DNA of 64,000 nt from Solibacillus sp. FSL W7-1436 (GCF_038007305.1 NZ_JBBOWV010000001.1:3214501-3278500), one strand, 5' to 3'. Shown: positions 18,351 to 27,023, counted from the first letter of the stretch. Notes: generated by a model from the letters alone, not told the origin. Made by a program: numbers and translations.

Positions 18351-19868
18351 GTGAAAACGTATTTTGAAAGCTACAAACAGTATAAAAGGAAAGGAAATTC
18401 AATCAAAACAACGACTGTTACAGCAAAACAGCTGCTGCCGGCGCTTATTGCCCATATGGAGCGCATGGACAGGCAGTTTACGCTGCATATTAACGGCCAG
18501 CTGCCAATGCCGATCGATGCTTTAATTCAGGAAGCTTTTGATCAGTGTCATCTGGAACAGCCATTTTATACCCAGCATTGTGAAAAGCGCAGCTACAAAT
18601 ATCGCCAATTAACGAAAAATCGGATTAAAGTGGAATTTACGCTGCGTTATCGTATGGCGCGTCAGGAAGAAAAATGGATGCTTGATGAAATTGAAGCCAT
18701 TTTAAAAAATCGAATTGATCCGGACATGTCAACATTACAAAAGGTATTCACTGTGCACGACTATATTGCAAGAACGTATAGCTATGAACGGCATACAGAA
18801 GGTTCGCCGTTTGCTGTGTATACGTTTATGAATGAAAAGCATGGAGTCTGTATGGCATACGCGCTTCTGTTTGAAAAGATGATGGAAGCACTTGAAATTC
18901 CTTGTTATTATGTGATCGGAAAAGCGGCGGGTGAGGGGACAGAGGGACATGCATGGAATATGGTGCAGATTGAGGATCAGTGGTATCATGTGGACGTCAC
19001 TTGGGATGATATCGGTTCGATTCCTGGCAGAGAAGTTCGCTATCGCTATTTTTTAGTTGCGGATGAGAAAATGCGTATTGATCATGAATGGAATGAAAAT
19101 CATTATCCCATGTGTACGAGTAAAAAATTTGAAGCATTTCATCGTTTATATGATGGCTGTCTCGTCAATACTAGTTTCTATTATGCAAATCCTCGTAATG
19201 GTTATTTGTATGAAATCAATTTTGCTGATTATCCATTTCAGGCAAAACAGAAACTTGCTGTTAAATTTCAGTTTTGTTTCTATGTAAATGGGCTTTTATA
19301 TTTCAGGAATGATTCTCATAATGGCTATTTGTATCAATTAGAGCTGGATGCTGAGGAATTGACACAGCTAAGCGCGGAACAAGTTCTACAAATCTATGAA
19401 ACTGAGAAGACACTTGAAGTCTTGTATGCGAATCAGACAGCTGAACGCATTCAGAAATTGATTTTAGCGGATAACGTAATTGAAAATTCATTTCAGGTTG
19501 AAGCCGCTGAAAATCGCCTGCAAGTCCCGTTAAATGCATTTGGGGACAGCTGGGTAGCATCAGCAGATCAGCAAGATAAATGTCAGCCAATTGTGTTTAA
19601 AAGCGCGGATGGAGTCGAATTGACAGTAGATGATCATTATAAACAGCTGACGGTAGATTTATATATTCATAGAGGTTTACATATTCAACTAACGAGTAAC
19701 CGTAAAAACGTGGAATTTAAACAGCCGGCACAATTGAAGTTGCCAATTGTGTTAATACCGGGATTGGAGCAGCAATTAAGCAAACAAAACGCGTTGGATT
19801 ATTTTGCTGATGAACAATTTATTTATATAAAGCTGTATAAAAGCGTAACGATCCAACTGAAAAAGTAA
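18351..19868 (+). CDS. Transglutaminase-like domain protein
   Basis: A 505-residue protein starting at GTG with GAGGAG upstream. A transglutaminase/protease-like fold spans about residues 115-235, with the catalytic triad visible as EKHGVCMAYALLF (Cys), GTEGHAWNMVQ (His) and WYHVDVTWDD (Asp). No signal peptide or membrane segment is seen, so it may act in the cytoplasm. The C-terminal 270 residues contain repeated Tyr/Asn-rich strands (NPRNGYLYEIN, DSHNGYLYQLE) that suggest a beta-propeller-like or repeat domain. Bacterial members are of unknown function; some are proteases or cross-linkers. A strong terminator follows. Confidence 0.82.
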   Translation: MKTYFESYKQYKRKGNSIKTTTVTAKQLLPALIAHMERMDRQFTLHINGQLPMPIDALIQEAFDQCHLEQPFYTQHCEKRSYKYRQLTKNRIKVEFTLRYRMARQEEKWMLDEIEAILKNRIDPDMSTLQKVFTVHDYIARTYSYERHTEGSPFAVYTFMNEKHGVCMAYALLFEKMMEALEIPCYYVIGKAAGEGTEGHAWNMVQIEDQWYHVDVTWDDIGSIPGREVRYRYFLVADEKMRIDHEWNENHYPMCTSKKFEAFHRLYDGCLVNTSFYYANPRNGYLYEINFADYPFQAKQKLAVKFQFCFYVNGLLYFRNDSHNGYLYQLELDAEELTQLSAEQVLQIYETEKTLEVLYANQTAERIQKLILADNVIENSFQVEAAENRLQVPLNAFGDSWVASADQQDKCQPIVFKSADGVELTVDDHYKQLTVDLYIHRGLHIQLTSNRKNVEFKQPAQLKLPIVLIPGLEQQLSKQNALDYFADEQFIYIKLYKSVTIQLKK

Positions 19869-19870
19869 GC

Positions 19871-19913
19871 AAATAGCCATAATATAACGGGTCTGATTAT
19901 ATTATGGCTATTT
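19871..19913 (+). terminator. Terminator after the transglutaminase-like gene
   Basis: A perfect 17-bp stem: AAATAGCCATAATATAA (19871-19887) with TTATATTATGGCTATTT (19897-19913). The tail is only TTTC, so the stem itself must do most of the work; it may also act for the minus strand. Confidence 0.8.
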
Positions 19914-20036
19914 CATTAAAATCGCATTTTGTCTCACTATTATAAGTATACTTTTGAAACGAGACTTAACTTCCTATAATATATATTATGACGGTGTCCC
20001 TATTTTTATTAAGTACATATATAAAGGACACTGCTC

Positions 20037-20210
20037 CTATCTGTAAAAGGACAAGAAGTATTTCTCTGTACTAAATTCATTCAAATCAATATCACCAAAA
20101 TACCGCAATAAAAGTTTGTATTGAAAACAATATGTTTTTAATGTTAGTGTTGAATATCCCTCAATTTTTTTATCTTGTTGGTATTTATTCCACGCTTCGG
20201 ATAATAACAT
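20037..20210 (-). pseudogene. Tyrosine integrase, N-terminal fragment
   Basis: ATG at 20210 with GGGGGAG upstream encodes 57 residues (MLLSEAWNKYQQDKKIEGYS and on, ending YFLSFYR) before a TAG stop. The pattern AWxxYxxxKxxEGYSxxTLKTYxFQ followed by LLRYFGDIDL is the N-terminal SAM-like (core-binding) domain of phage-type site-specific integrases. The catalytic domain (about 200 residues) is missing, so this is a remnant of a mobile element. It lies beside a truncated monooxygenase gene and the metal-resistance pair. Confidence 0.75.
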
Positions 20211-20285
20211 CTATCTTTCACTCCCCCACTAAAGTTAGATATCATTAATGCCAATTATCTCTGCGAGCTTTATTATAAGGAGGAT

Positions 20286-20606
20286 TTAGAGCCTTATAAA
20301 AAGCGTGGTATCCAACTTGCGAGTTTGGAACTGAAGTGGTAGCTCGAATACAGACGCATATTGCTTTAAATAACGAACTATTTCTTGCTTTGTCGGGAAA
20401 CCGTGAGCATCTCCTTCAAATGATAATCCTGGTAAGGCATCATACATTCTTGGTGTGAATAAAACTAAAGAATCATATCGGTTGGTCCAACTTTCGCCCA
20501 CTTCTTTTGCTTTATCTAAAATTAAAAAGTTCTGCTTTTGTTGTTTTAAATAGTAACCGACAGCAAGACCTGCTTGTCCAGCTCCTATAACGATTGTGTC
20601 ATACAA
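20286..20606 (-). pseudogene. Flavin-containing monooxygenase, N-terminal fragment
   Basis: 106 residues starting at ATG 20606 with GAGGGGGAG upstream. It begins with the FAD-binding Rossmann motif TIVIGAGQAGLAVGYYLKQ and continues with GESWTNRYDSLVLFTPR and LPGLSFEGDAHGFPTKQEIV, typical of flavin-dependent NAD(P)H monooxygenases (YrpB/CzcO type), which are about 340-350 residues long. The NADP-binding half is absent; the last residues (TRKLDTTLFIRL) no longer match the family. Truncation falls next to the integrase fragment, consistent with an old insertion or deletion. Confidence 0.82.
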
Positions 20607-20722
20607 TCTAACTCCCCCTCTGCTTTAATTACCTATTTTAGATACGCAGTTTTTAATTAAAATCAGTTTGTTATGCAAATTCAACTCTCTTTCTAATTTT
20701 ATTTTTCATTTAAATAAAAAGA

Positions 20723-20783
20723 TTTACACACATATTAGTAAAAGCTAATATGATGATAGCATAACGTATTCGTTTTTACTAAT
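20723..20783 (+). promoter_or_regulatory. Promoter and operator of the metal sensor-ATPase operon
   Basis: TTTACA (20723-20728), 17 bases, TAATAT (20746-20751). A perfect 10-bp inverted repeat, ATTAGTAAAA (20734-20743) and TTTTACTAAT (20774-20783), brackets the -10 box, and a smaller ATTAG/CTAAT palindrome covers the spacer. This is where an ArsR/SmtB repressor would be expected to bind. Confidence 0.65.
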
Positions 20784-20800
20784 ACAATTGGAGGAATTTT

Positions 20801-21121
20801 GTGGAAAACATTAATACCGATATGAAAGTTAAGTTAATTCATGGGTTTTCAAACAAGACAAGGATAAAAATTCTTGAATGTATAAAGAATAAAGAAAAAA
20901 CAGTGACCGAAATTGTAGACGAAATTAATGGAAATCAGTCGAACATTTCACAACACCTTGCCTGTTTAAAAGGCTGTGGAATTATTGTCGGTCGAAATGA
21001 AGGTAAATACATTTACTACAGCTTACGAAATCAACATATAAGAGATTTGTTAACCATGTTTGATGTTGTTCTTGAAGATGTTGAAAATGATGTTGCATGT
21101 TGCGAGCGTCATATAGATTAG
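20801..21121 (+). CDS. ArsR/SmtB-family metal sensor, CmtR-like
   Basis: A 106-residue winged-helix repressor starting at GTG with GGAGG upstream. The recognition helix lies at NQSNISQHLACLKGCGII. Cys55 and Cys59 in this helix (CLKGC), together with Cys100/Cys101 near the end (ACCERH), match the Cys57, Cys61 and Cys102 ligands of the Cd/Pb sensor CmtR and not the ELCVCDL site of CadC/ArsR. It should release its operator on Cd(II) or Pb(II) binding. The efflux ATPase starts 12 bases downstream, so they form one operon. Family certain; metal choice inferred. Confidence 0.88.
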   Translation: MENINTDMKVKLIHGFSNKTRIKILECIKNKEKTVTEIVDEINGNQSNISQHLACLKGCGIIVGRNEGKYIYYSLRNQHIRDLLTMFDVVLEDVENDVACCERHID

Positions 21122-21133
21122 GAGGAGATTGTT

Positions 21134-23848
21134 TTGGCTCAAGAATGCTGTAGCTCAAAAAATATACCTAAAACAGTGGAGAATAATTGTTGCAGTTCTA
21201 CTGTTAAAAAGGATACAAATCAAGAAAAATCAAGTTGTTGTTCAAGTGACAAAGGTTCTGGAAGTACGTCTATTTCGGTTTCAAATCAAGATATCGCGAG
21301 TTGTTGCAGTAATAACAGCTCGAAAGAATCTGAAGATGAAGAAGAAGCAAGTTGCTGTAGTAAATCACAGGCTGAACCAGCAAACTTAAAAGAAATATCG
21401 AGTTGTTGTAGCAGTAACAGTTCAAAAGAATCAAAAGAAGAAGCAATTTGTTGTAGTAATTCATCCATAGAGAGTTGTTCAAGCGATCCAGAACAACAGA
21501 CAACCCAGTCAATTCCAACTTCTTCCCTACCAGTAGAAAAAATGTCATATCGGGTTCATGGAATGGATTGCGGTGCATGTGCAGTAACCATTGAAAAAGG
21601 GTTAAGCAAACTGAAAGATGTTGCAGAAGTTAAAGTTAATTTTAGCACAGGGAAAATGCAAGTTGCTGCGGCTAGCGCTGATGCATTACTTCCAATTGAA
21701 AAGGAAATTAAAAAACTTGGCTTTTCCGCAGAACCTTTAATCCAAAAAGAAAATACGAAAACATTTAATATCAGTGGAATGGATTGCAGTAGTTGCGCAA
21801 AAAGCATTGAAAATCACTTAAATACCCTTCCATCAGTTAAAAGTGTAAACGTCAATTTCTCTACCGGAAAAATGAAAATTGAACATTCGAATAGTGTACA
21901 GGAAGTCATTTCTGAAGTTTCTAAAATCGGTTTTCAAGCATCATTAGTAGGTGAAAACCAACAGTCTCTATCGGAACAAAAAGGTAAAAAAATAAACGAC
22001 AGCACTTTCGTGATATTGTCTGGTGTATTGTTGGCATTTGGTTTTATTGGATCATTTATAGGAATACCTCCTTTACTGTCGACCATTCTATACGCTATTG
22101 TAATGGTGATTAGTGGAGTTAAGCCCATTAGAAGTGCTTTCTATGCAATTAAAAGTCGTTCATTGGATATGAATGTACTCATGTCTGCTGCAGCTATTGG
22201 GGCTGCTTTGATCGGAGAATGGTTTGAAGGTGCAACCGTTGTTTGGTTATTTGCGATAGGTAAGTACCTTCAAAATCGTTCAATTGAACGGACTCGAAAT
22301 TCAATTCGTAATTTGATGGACTTAGCTCCTGCGGAAGCATGGGTGAAGGTTGGAACCGAAATTTCAAAAGTATCTGTCGAAGAAGTAAACGTTGGTGACA
22401 TTATTGTTGTGAAACCAGGTGAAAAAGTCCCGCTCGATGGTGAAATCGTTCTTGGAGACTCTAGTATAAATCAAGCACCGATTACAGGAGAATCAATTCC
22501 TGTTGATAAGACGATTGGTGATGCTGTCTATGCAGGTACGATTAACGAACACGGTTCCCTTGATATTAAGGTAACGAAATTAGTTGAAGATACGACGATA
22601 TCAAAAATTATCCAATTAGTTGAAGAGGCACAAGAGAAAAAAGCACCAACAGAAGCCTTTGTCGATAAATTTGCAAGTATCTATACACCGATTGTATTTA
22701 TTGTGGCATTAGTCATGATGGTACTTCCACCCCTATTTGGTTTTGGCACTTGGGGTGAATGGTTCTACAAAGGTTTGGAACTACTTGTTGTAGCCTGTCC
22801 TTGTGCTTTAGTTATTTCTACGCCAGTTGCCATCGTTTCAGCAATTGGAAATGCGGCGAAGAATGGTGTTTTGATAAAAGGAGGCACGTTCCTTGAAAAA
22901 GCAGGTGCAATCACTGCAATTGCTTTCGACAAAACTGGTACGTTAACGGAAGGTAAACCGAAAGTAACTGAAATAAAAACCTTCGACAATTCTGAAGACG
23001 AATTACTTTCAATTGCACTCACTCTTGAAGAATATTCTACACACCCTATAGCAAAAGCAATCGTGAATCATGTGACTGGCAAAGGAATCAAACCTAAAAA
23101 TGGGGATTCTTTTAAGAGTATTGTGGGGAAAGGTGTTCAAGCGACGATTCAAGAGGAAACATATTACGCTGGAAATCTAAAATTATTTGAAGATCTCCAT
23201 GTCTCTTTAGAAAATGTGTTTGTACATGTTCAAGAAATCCAAAGTAAAGGTAAATCTGTTGTCATCATCGGATCGCAACAAGGGATCATGGGGATTATCG
23301 CAGTTTCTGATACAATCCGAGAAACATCTGCCTCTGCCTTAGATGGATTAAAACAAAGTGGCGTTAAACAAACAGTCATGTTGACAGGAGATAATGAAGG
23401 AACAGCGAAATTGATTGCATCCGAATCAAATGTAAACCGATATTTTGCAGAATTATTACCAGAAGACAAAGTAGATGCAGTTAAGCAATTACAAAATGAA
23501 GGTCATAAAGTAGCAATGGTTGGTGACGGTATAAATGATGCTCCTGCACTCGCATCAGCCGATTTAGGTATTGCAATGGGTGGTGCTGGAACGGACACAG
23601 CTATGGAGACGGCTGATATTGTTTTAATGGCTGATAATCTTGAAAAACTACCACACACAATGAAGTTAAGTAAAAAAGCGTTAAGGATTATTAAACAAAA
23701 TATATGGTTCTCTATCATCATTAAAGTAGCTGCTTTAGCCTTAATCTTCCCTGGATACCTTACACTTTGGATGGCCGTATTAAGTGATACTGGCGCAGCT
23801 TTAATTGTAATTTTAAATTCAATCAGATTACTAAAATTTAAGGGATAG
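21134..23848 (+). CDS. cadA: P1B-type heavy-metal ATPase (Cd/Zn/Pb) with Cys-Cys-rich tail
   Basis: 904 residues, start TTG with AGGAGGAG upstream. The first 118 residues are unusual: seven Cys-Cys pairs (residues 5-6, 19-20, 35-36, 57-58, 74-75, 91-92, 106-107) plus Cys115 in Ser/Glu/Lys-rich linkers. Two HMA domains follow, with MDCGACA (144-150) and MDCSSCA (216-222). The membrane CPx motif is ACPCALVISTPVA; the phosphorylation site is FDKTGTLTEGKP; the hinge is GDGINDAPALASADLGIAMG. This set marks Zn/Cd/Pb-exporting ATPases. The tail may bind or store thiophilic metals. The gene symbol is by similarity. A terminator follows. Confidence 0.92.
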   Translation: MAQECCSSKNIPKTVENNCCSSTVKKDTNQEKSSCCSSDKGSGSTSISVSNQDIASCCSNNSSKESEDEEEASCCSKSQAEPANLKEISSCCSSNSSKESKEEAICCSNSSIESCSSDPEQQTTQSIPTSSLPVEKMSYRVHGMDCGACAVTIEKGLSKLKDVAEVKVNFSTGKMQVAAASADALLPIEKEIKKLGFSAEPLIQKENTKTFNISGMDCSSCAKSIENHLNTLPSVKSVNVNFSTGKMKIEHSNSVQEVISEVSKIGFQASLVGENQQSLSEQKGKKINDSTFVILSGVLLAFGFIGSFIGIPPLLSTILYAIVMVISGVKPIRSAFYAIKSRSLDMNVLMSAAAIGAALIGEWFEGATVVWLFAIGKYLQNRSIERTRNSIRNLMDLAPAEAWVKVGTEISKVSVEEVNVGDIIVVKPGEKVPLDGEIVLGDSSINQAPITGESIPVDKTIGDAVYAGTINEHGSLDIKVTKLVEDTTISKIIQLVEEAQEKKAPTEAFVDKFASIYTPIVFIVALVMMVLPPLFGFGTWGEWFYKGLELLVVACPCALVISTPVAIVSAIGNAAKNGVLIKGGTFLEKAGAITAIAFDKTGTLTEGKPKVTEIKTFDNSEDELLSIALTLEEYSTHPIAKAIVNHVTGKGIKPKNGDSFKSIVGKGVQATIQEETYYAGNLKLFEDLHVSLENVFVHVQEIQSKGKSVVIIGSQQGIMGIIAVSDTIRETSASALDGLKQSGVKQTVMLTGDNEGTAKLIASESNVNRYFAELLPEDKVDAVKQLQNEGHKVAMVGDGINDAPALASADLGIAMGGAGTDTAMETADIVLMADNLEKLPHTMKLSKKALRIIKQNIWFSIIIKVAALALIFPGYLTLWMAVLSDTGAALIVILNSIRLLKFKG

Positions 23849-23856
23849 AACAGAAA

Positions 23857-23886
23857 AGATGCTTCTAAATGAAGCATCTCTTTTAA
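23857..23886 (+). terminator. Terminator after the metal ATPase
   Basis: AGATGCTTC (23857-23865), 5-base loop, GAAGCATCT (23871-23879), then CTTTTA; nine bases past the stop codon. Confidence 0.85.
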
Positions 23887-23947
23887 ATAAAAATGGTTTT
23901 TTTATACCTAAACTAAGAATTTATTTAATCTGATTAATCTTAGACTA

Positions 23948-24301
23948 TCAATTATTAATTACTTTTTCACAATTCTTTATAACAGGGTAAATAAATCTCC
24001 TAGAACATTTCATAAAGTCTTCCCAACAACTTTCATGTATGCCTATTCTGTATGGTAAAAAGTAGGGGCTACTATCTATAAAATAACTAGAAATGAAATT
24101 ATAGGAATGGCAGGAGCCATACTTTGTATTTCTATCATTGTTTATTACAATGTAGTGACCATCATGTTCATTACGCCCCCATCCCTCCCCATGAAAATCA
24201 ATAGGTGGTTGGATTACAGTTATGTGATATTTCCCTTTCACACCTTCCATAACAAAATGATTAAAGTTTTCTTTCTGAGTGTGTTCAAGCAATCTTATCA
24301 T
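23948..24301 (-). CDS. Hypothetical protein
   Basis: 117 residues starting at ATG with AAGGAGG seven bases upstream, so it is likely a real gene. No family recognised. Aromatic- and His-rich composition (EGWGRNEHDGHYIVIN, YGSCHSYNFISSYFIDSSPYF) with Cys residues near the end (SCWEDFMKCSRR, NCEKV). No membrane segment or signal peptide. AT-rich and placed among gene fragments, it may have arrived with the metal-resistance region. Confidence 0.6.
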   Translation of the reverse strand: MIRLLEHTQKENFNHFVMEGVKGKYHITVIQPPIDFHGEGWGRNEHDGHYIVINNDRNTKYGSCHSYNFISSYFIDSSPYFLPYRIGIHESCWEDFMKCSRRFIYPVIKNCEKVINN

Positions 24302-24454
24302 GAATTTCCTCCTTAACTTTATCCTCTAATGTATGTTTATTAAAGGATAAATAGGAAAAACACACTTTAATGTATAGCCTTTTACTAAGGGTCGTTTAAC
24401 TGGAACACCAACTGGCCCCATATTTATAGAACATCCGATATATTTTTGTAGCAA

Positions 24455-24482
24455 ATAAAAAAACTGCCAATTCCAGGCAGTT
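24455..24482 (-). terminator. Terminator left from a lost CaiB-type gene
   Basis: Minus strand AACTGCC, 7-base loop, GGCAGTT, then T7. It lies 20 bases past the stop of the CaiB fragment and opposes the LysR gene. Confidence 0.85.
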
Positions 24483-24501
24483 CCCCAATAATAATATTGT
24501 T

Positions 24502-24624
24502 CTATTTTTGTTTAACACCTAACTCACTAAAAATTTCATCATTATGTTCACCTAGTTTCGGTGGTGCCAATCGGATCTTTCCTGGTGTTTTTGAAAGTTT
24601 GATAGGAATCCCTAGTAAAATAGA
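24502..24624 (-). pseudogene. CaiB/BaiF CoA-transferase, C-terminal fragment
   Basis: The minus strand encodes LGIPIKLSKTPGKIRLAPPK, then LGEHNDEIFSELGVKQK and a stop. The GIPIKLSxTPGxIRxAPPxLGEHNxEI pattern is the conserved C-terminus of family III CoA-transferases. Upstream the frame meets a stop and the LysR gene, so about 350 residues are missing. The intact copy was probably divergent from, and controlled by, the LysR regulator. The rest of the 24302-24678 gap shows nothing else. Confidence 0.8.
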
Positions 24625-24678
24625 TATAATTGAATATTTAATTCAGTAAAACTGATAAGTATTGGGAGATGTAATTTC

Positions 24679-25530
24679 ATGGAGCTTCGTCATTTAATAA
24701 CTCTAAAGACAATTGTTGAGAAAGGAGGATTTAAAAAAGCAGCTGAACATCTTGGTTACGCCCAGTCCTCTGTAACAGCTCATATTAAAGAACTGGAGGA
24801 AGAGGTAGGAAAACCATTATTTGATCGTCTAAGGAAAAAAGTTATTTTAACTCAATATGGTCATCATTTCCTTCCTTATGCTGTGAAGATAATAGAACTT
24901 TATTCTCAAGCATTAAATACAAATGATGAACCAACAGGTGATTTGACCATAGGGATATCGGAATCACTTACTATCGGTCGGATTCCATCTATTCTTCTCG
25001 AATATAAAATGTCTTACCCTAAAGTTAACCTTTCACTCAAATCAATAGAAAATTATCAGGTTACATCAACCCTTCAAAACGGGGACATTGATTTAGCTCT
25101 AATATTGGAAAAAGATGATTGGTCTCTTCCCGAGCTGAAATGTGAAATTTTAAAAAGAGAAAGAATGGTTTTAATAAGCCCTCCAAAGCAAGAAAACTCT
25201 AGAACTGTTTTATATACGGAAAGATCGTGTAGTTATAAGTCTGTTTTTGATAACTATATAAAATTTAAACAAATCGATGTGAAAGAAAGTTTAGATTTCC
25301 AGAGTATTGAAGCAATTAAACACTGCGTTAAAAGTGGGTTAGGGATTTCATTGGTACCCTATTTTTCAGTAAAAGAAGAATTAGAAAGTCAGAAATTGCA
25401 TGGAGAGGAAGTAGAGCCAGAACATCAAGCTATTTCTACGTTCCTTGCTTACCATAAGGACAAGTGGCTCTCTCCATCAATCAACAGTATGATTGCTTTA
25501 ATAAAGAAGCATTCTAAAAACTGGGATTAA
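24679..25530 (+). CDS. LysR-family transcriptional regulator
   Basis: 283 residues, ATG with GGGAG upstream. The N-terminal winged helix (residues 1-62) has the LysR pattern LRHLITLKTIVEKGGFKKAA then YAQSSVTAHIKELEEEVGKPLFDR. The effector-binding half (about 88-283) shows GDLTIGISES and the GLGISLVPYF pocket strand. Such regulators usually control a divergent neighbour; here that neighbour is reduced to a CaiB tail, so its old target may be lost. Effector unknown. Confidence 0.88.
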   Translation: MELRHLITLKTIVEKGGFKKAAEHLGYAQSSVTAHIKELEEEVGKPLFDRLRKKVILTQYGHHFLPYAVKIIELYSQALNTNDEPTGDLTIGISESLTIGRIPSILLEYKMSYPKVNLSLKSIENYQVTSTLQNGDIDLALILEKDDWSLPELKCEILKRERMVLISPPKQENSRTVLYTERSCSYKSVFDNYIKFKQIDVKESLDFQSIEAIKHCVKSGLGISLVPYFSVKEELESQKLHGEEVEPEHQAISTFLAYHKDKWLSPSINSMIALIKKHSKNWD

Positions 25531-25561
25531 TTATAATGAAAAAACCGGTGTATATTACCAA

Positions 25562-25603
25562 TAAAAACCCCGAATCGTATTATAAATATTCACAATTCGG
25601 GGT
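25562..25603. terminator. Bidirectional terminator between lysR and bioB
   Basis: ACCCCGAAT (25567-25575) pairs with ATTCGGGGT (25595-25603). T5 follows on the minus strand and a T-rich tail on the plus strand, serving both convergent genes. Confidence 0.85.
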
Positions 25604-25676
25604 CTTATTAATTTTAGAAGAGTTAATTCATGTTCAGATGAATCGAGTCGTAAATCAATTAAAATTTTTAGTTTTT

Positions 25677-26669
25677 TTAGTTACATTGAGGTGCTTTTTG
25701 AACAAACTCAATCTCAAAGCCTAGGTCTTTTAACATTAAATAATCGGCGTTTTCTTCTTGCCCTTCTGTCGTTAAGTAATCCCCTACGAAAATAGAGTTT
25801 GCCACATATAAACCAAATGGCTGTAATGAGCCTAAGTTTACCTCACGACCGCCGGCAATACGAATTTCCTTCGTTGGATTAATGAATCGGAATAAAGCTA
25901 ATACTTTTAGGCAATAGCGTGGATCTAATTCCTTTGTGCCTTCTAGCTTCGTCCCATCAATGGCATTTAAAAAGTTTACAGGAATCGAGTCTGCGTCTAA
26001 AGCATGTAACGCGTAAGCAATATCCACTACGTCTTGCTTTGTTTCACGCATCCCTACGATGGCGCCTGAGCATGGTGATAGACCATGTTTTTTGGCAGTT
26101 TCAACTGTATTTACACGATCTGCGTATGTATGCGATGTTGTAATGTAATCGTGGTGGCGGGCAGATGTATTTAAGTTGTGGTTGTAACGGTCAACCCCAG
26201 CATCCTTTAATTGTTCTGCTTGCTCGTCTCTCAGTAACCCAAGACATGCACAAACTTTTAAGCCGTATTGCTCTTTAATTTCCTTTACTGCTTCACTCAC
26301 AACGTTAACATCTTTACGTGTCGGTCCACGTCCACTGGCTACGATACAAAATGTGCCGATTTGGTTTTCATATGCCTTTTTAGCACCTTCCAAAATTTCT
26401 TCTTTTGTTATAAACGAATACTTTTCGATTGGTGCTGATGAAATAGATGATTGTGAACAATATCCGCAGTTTTCTGGGCAATACCCGCTTTTCGCATTCA
26501 AAATCATATTCAGCTTTACTTTTTTCCCGTAGTAATGTTTACGGATTGTAAACGCAGCGTGTAATAATGGCAATAAATCATCATCATCTGTGTGCAAAAC
26601 TTGCAGTGCTTCTTCATTTGAAAGTAACTTTCCTTCAATAACTTCCTGGGCTAATTCGTTCCAGTTCAT
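25677..26669 (-). CDS. bioB: Biotin synthase BioB
   Basis: A radical-SAM enzyme that inserts sulphur into dethiobiotin. Its 330 residues fit the family. The SAM-binding [4Fe-4S] motif is SGYCPENCGYCSQSS (about residues 60-74, Cys63, Cys67, Cys70). Further marks are RYNHNLNTS, the IVGMRET strand, and IRIAGGREVNLG with the [2Fe-2S]-ligand Arg near the end. Start ATG has GAGGG nine bases upstream. It diverges from the bioY operon, with a BirA-type operator 170 bases upstream. Confidence 0.96.
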   Translation of the reverse strand: MNWNELAQEVIEGKLLSNEEALQVLHTDDDDLLPLLHAAFTIRKHYYGKKVKLNMILNAKSGYCPENCGYCSQSSISSAPIEKYSFITKEEILEGAKKAYENQIGTFCIVASGRGPTRKDVNVVSEAVKEIKEQYGLKVCACLGLLRDEQAEQLKDAGVDRYNHNLNTSARHHDYITTSHTYADRVNTVETAKKHGLSPCSGAIVGMRETKQDVVDIAYALHALDADSIPVNFLNAIDGTKLEGTKELDPRYCLKVLALFRFINPTKEIRIAGGREVNLGSLQPFGLYVANSIFVGDYLTTEGQEENADYLMLKDLGFEIEFVQKAPQCN

Positions 26670-26837
26670 GTCTAAATCCCTCGCTCAAACAACATATTTT
26701 TTGGCACCAACTGCAGCTTAAACTCTATTTTCCTCGTTCATAAGAAAACAATTCAATGCTACGAAGGTATATAACAACTTCGAAATCTACTTTTCTAGTG
26801 CTAAACATTTAGTAAAATTTATTCTGAAATTTTTTAC

Positions 26838-26865
26838 GTTAACCCAAAACACTAAAAAGGTTAAC
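26838..26865 (-). promoter_or_regulatory. BirA-type biotin operator upstream of bioB
   Basis: GTTAACC (26838-26844), 14 bases, GGTTAAC (26859-26865): a perfect dyad like the Bacillus BirA (biotin repressor) boxes. BirA with biotinyl-AMP should repress the divergent bioB transcript here. No unambiguous bioB -35/-10 pair was fixed. Confidence 0.8.
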
Positions 26866-26945
26866 ATAAATATAATTTTTAAAAATTTTTATGTCAATAG
26901 TATTTGGATTTTATTTTGAGAAAATTTAAATAATTACGGTTTTGT

Positions 26946-26996
26946 GTTAACCATTTTCAAAAATAGGTTTACATATTTTTTTGGTTATAATACAAT
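26946..26996 (+). promoter_or_regulatory. BirA-type operator overlapping the bioY promoter
   Basis: GTTAACC (26946-26952), 13 bases, GGTTTAC (26966-26972). The right arm overlaps the -35 box TTTACA (26968-26973), which is 17 bases from TACAAT (26991-26996). Repressor binding would cover the promoter of bioY-bioWF-bioD-bioA. Confidence 0.8.
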
Positions 26997-27023
26997 GCTT
27001 TTCAAGGTGTTTGGGAGGAATAG

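Noticed and set aside
25536-25724. 62-codon plus-strand frame after the LysR gene
   Set aside because: It spans the bidirectional terminator and the antisense end of bioB, with no homology or start site.
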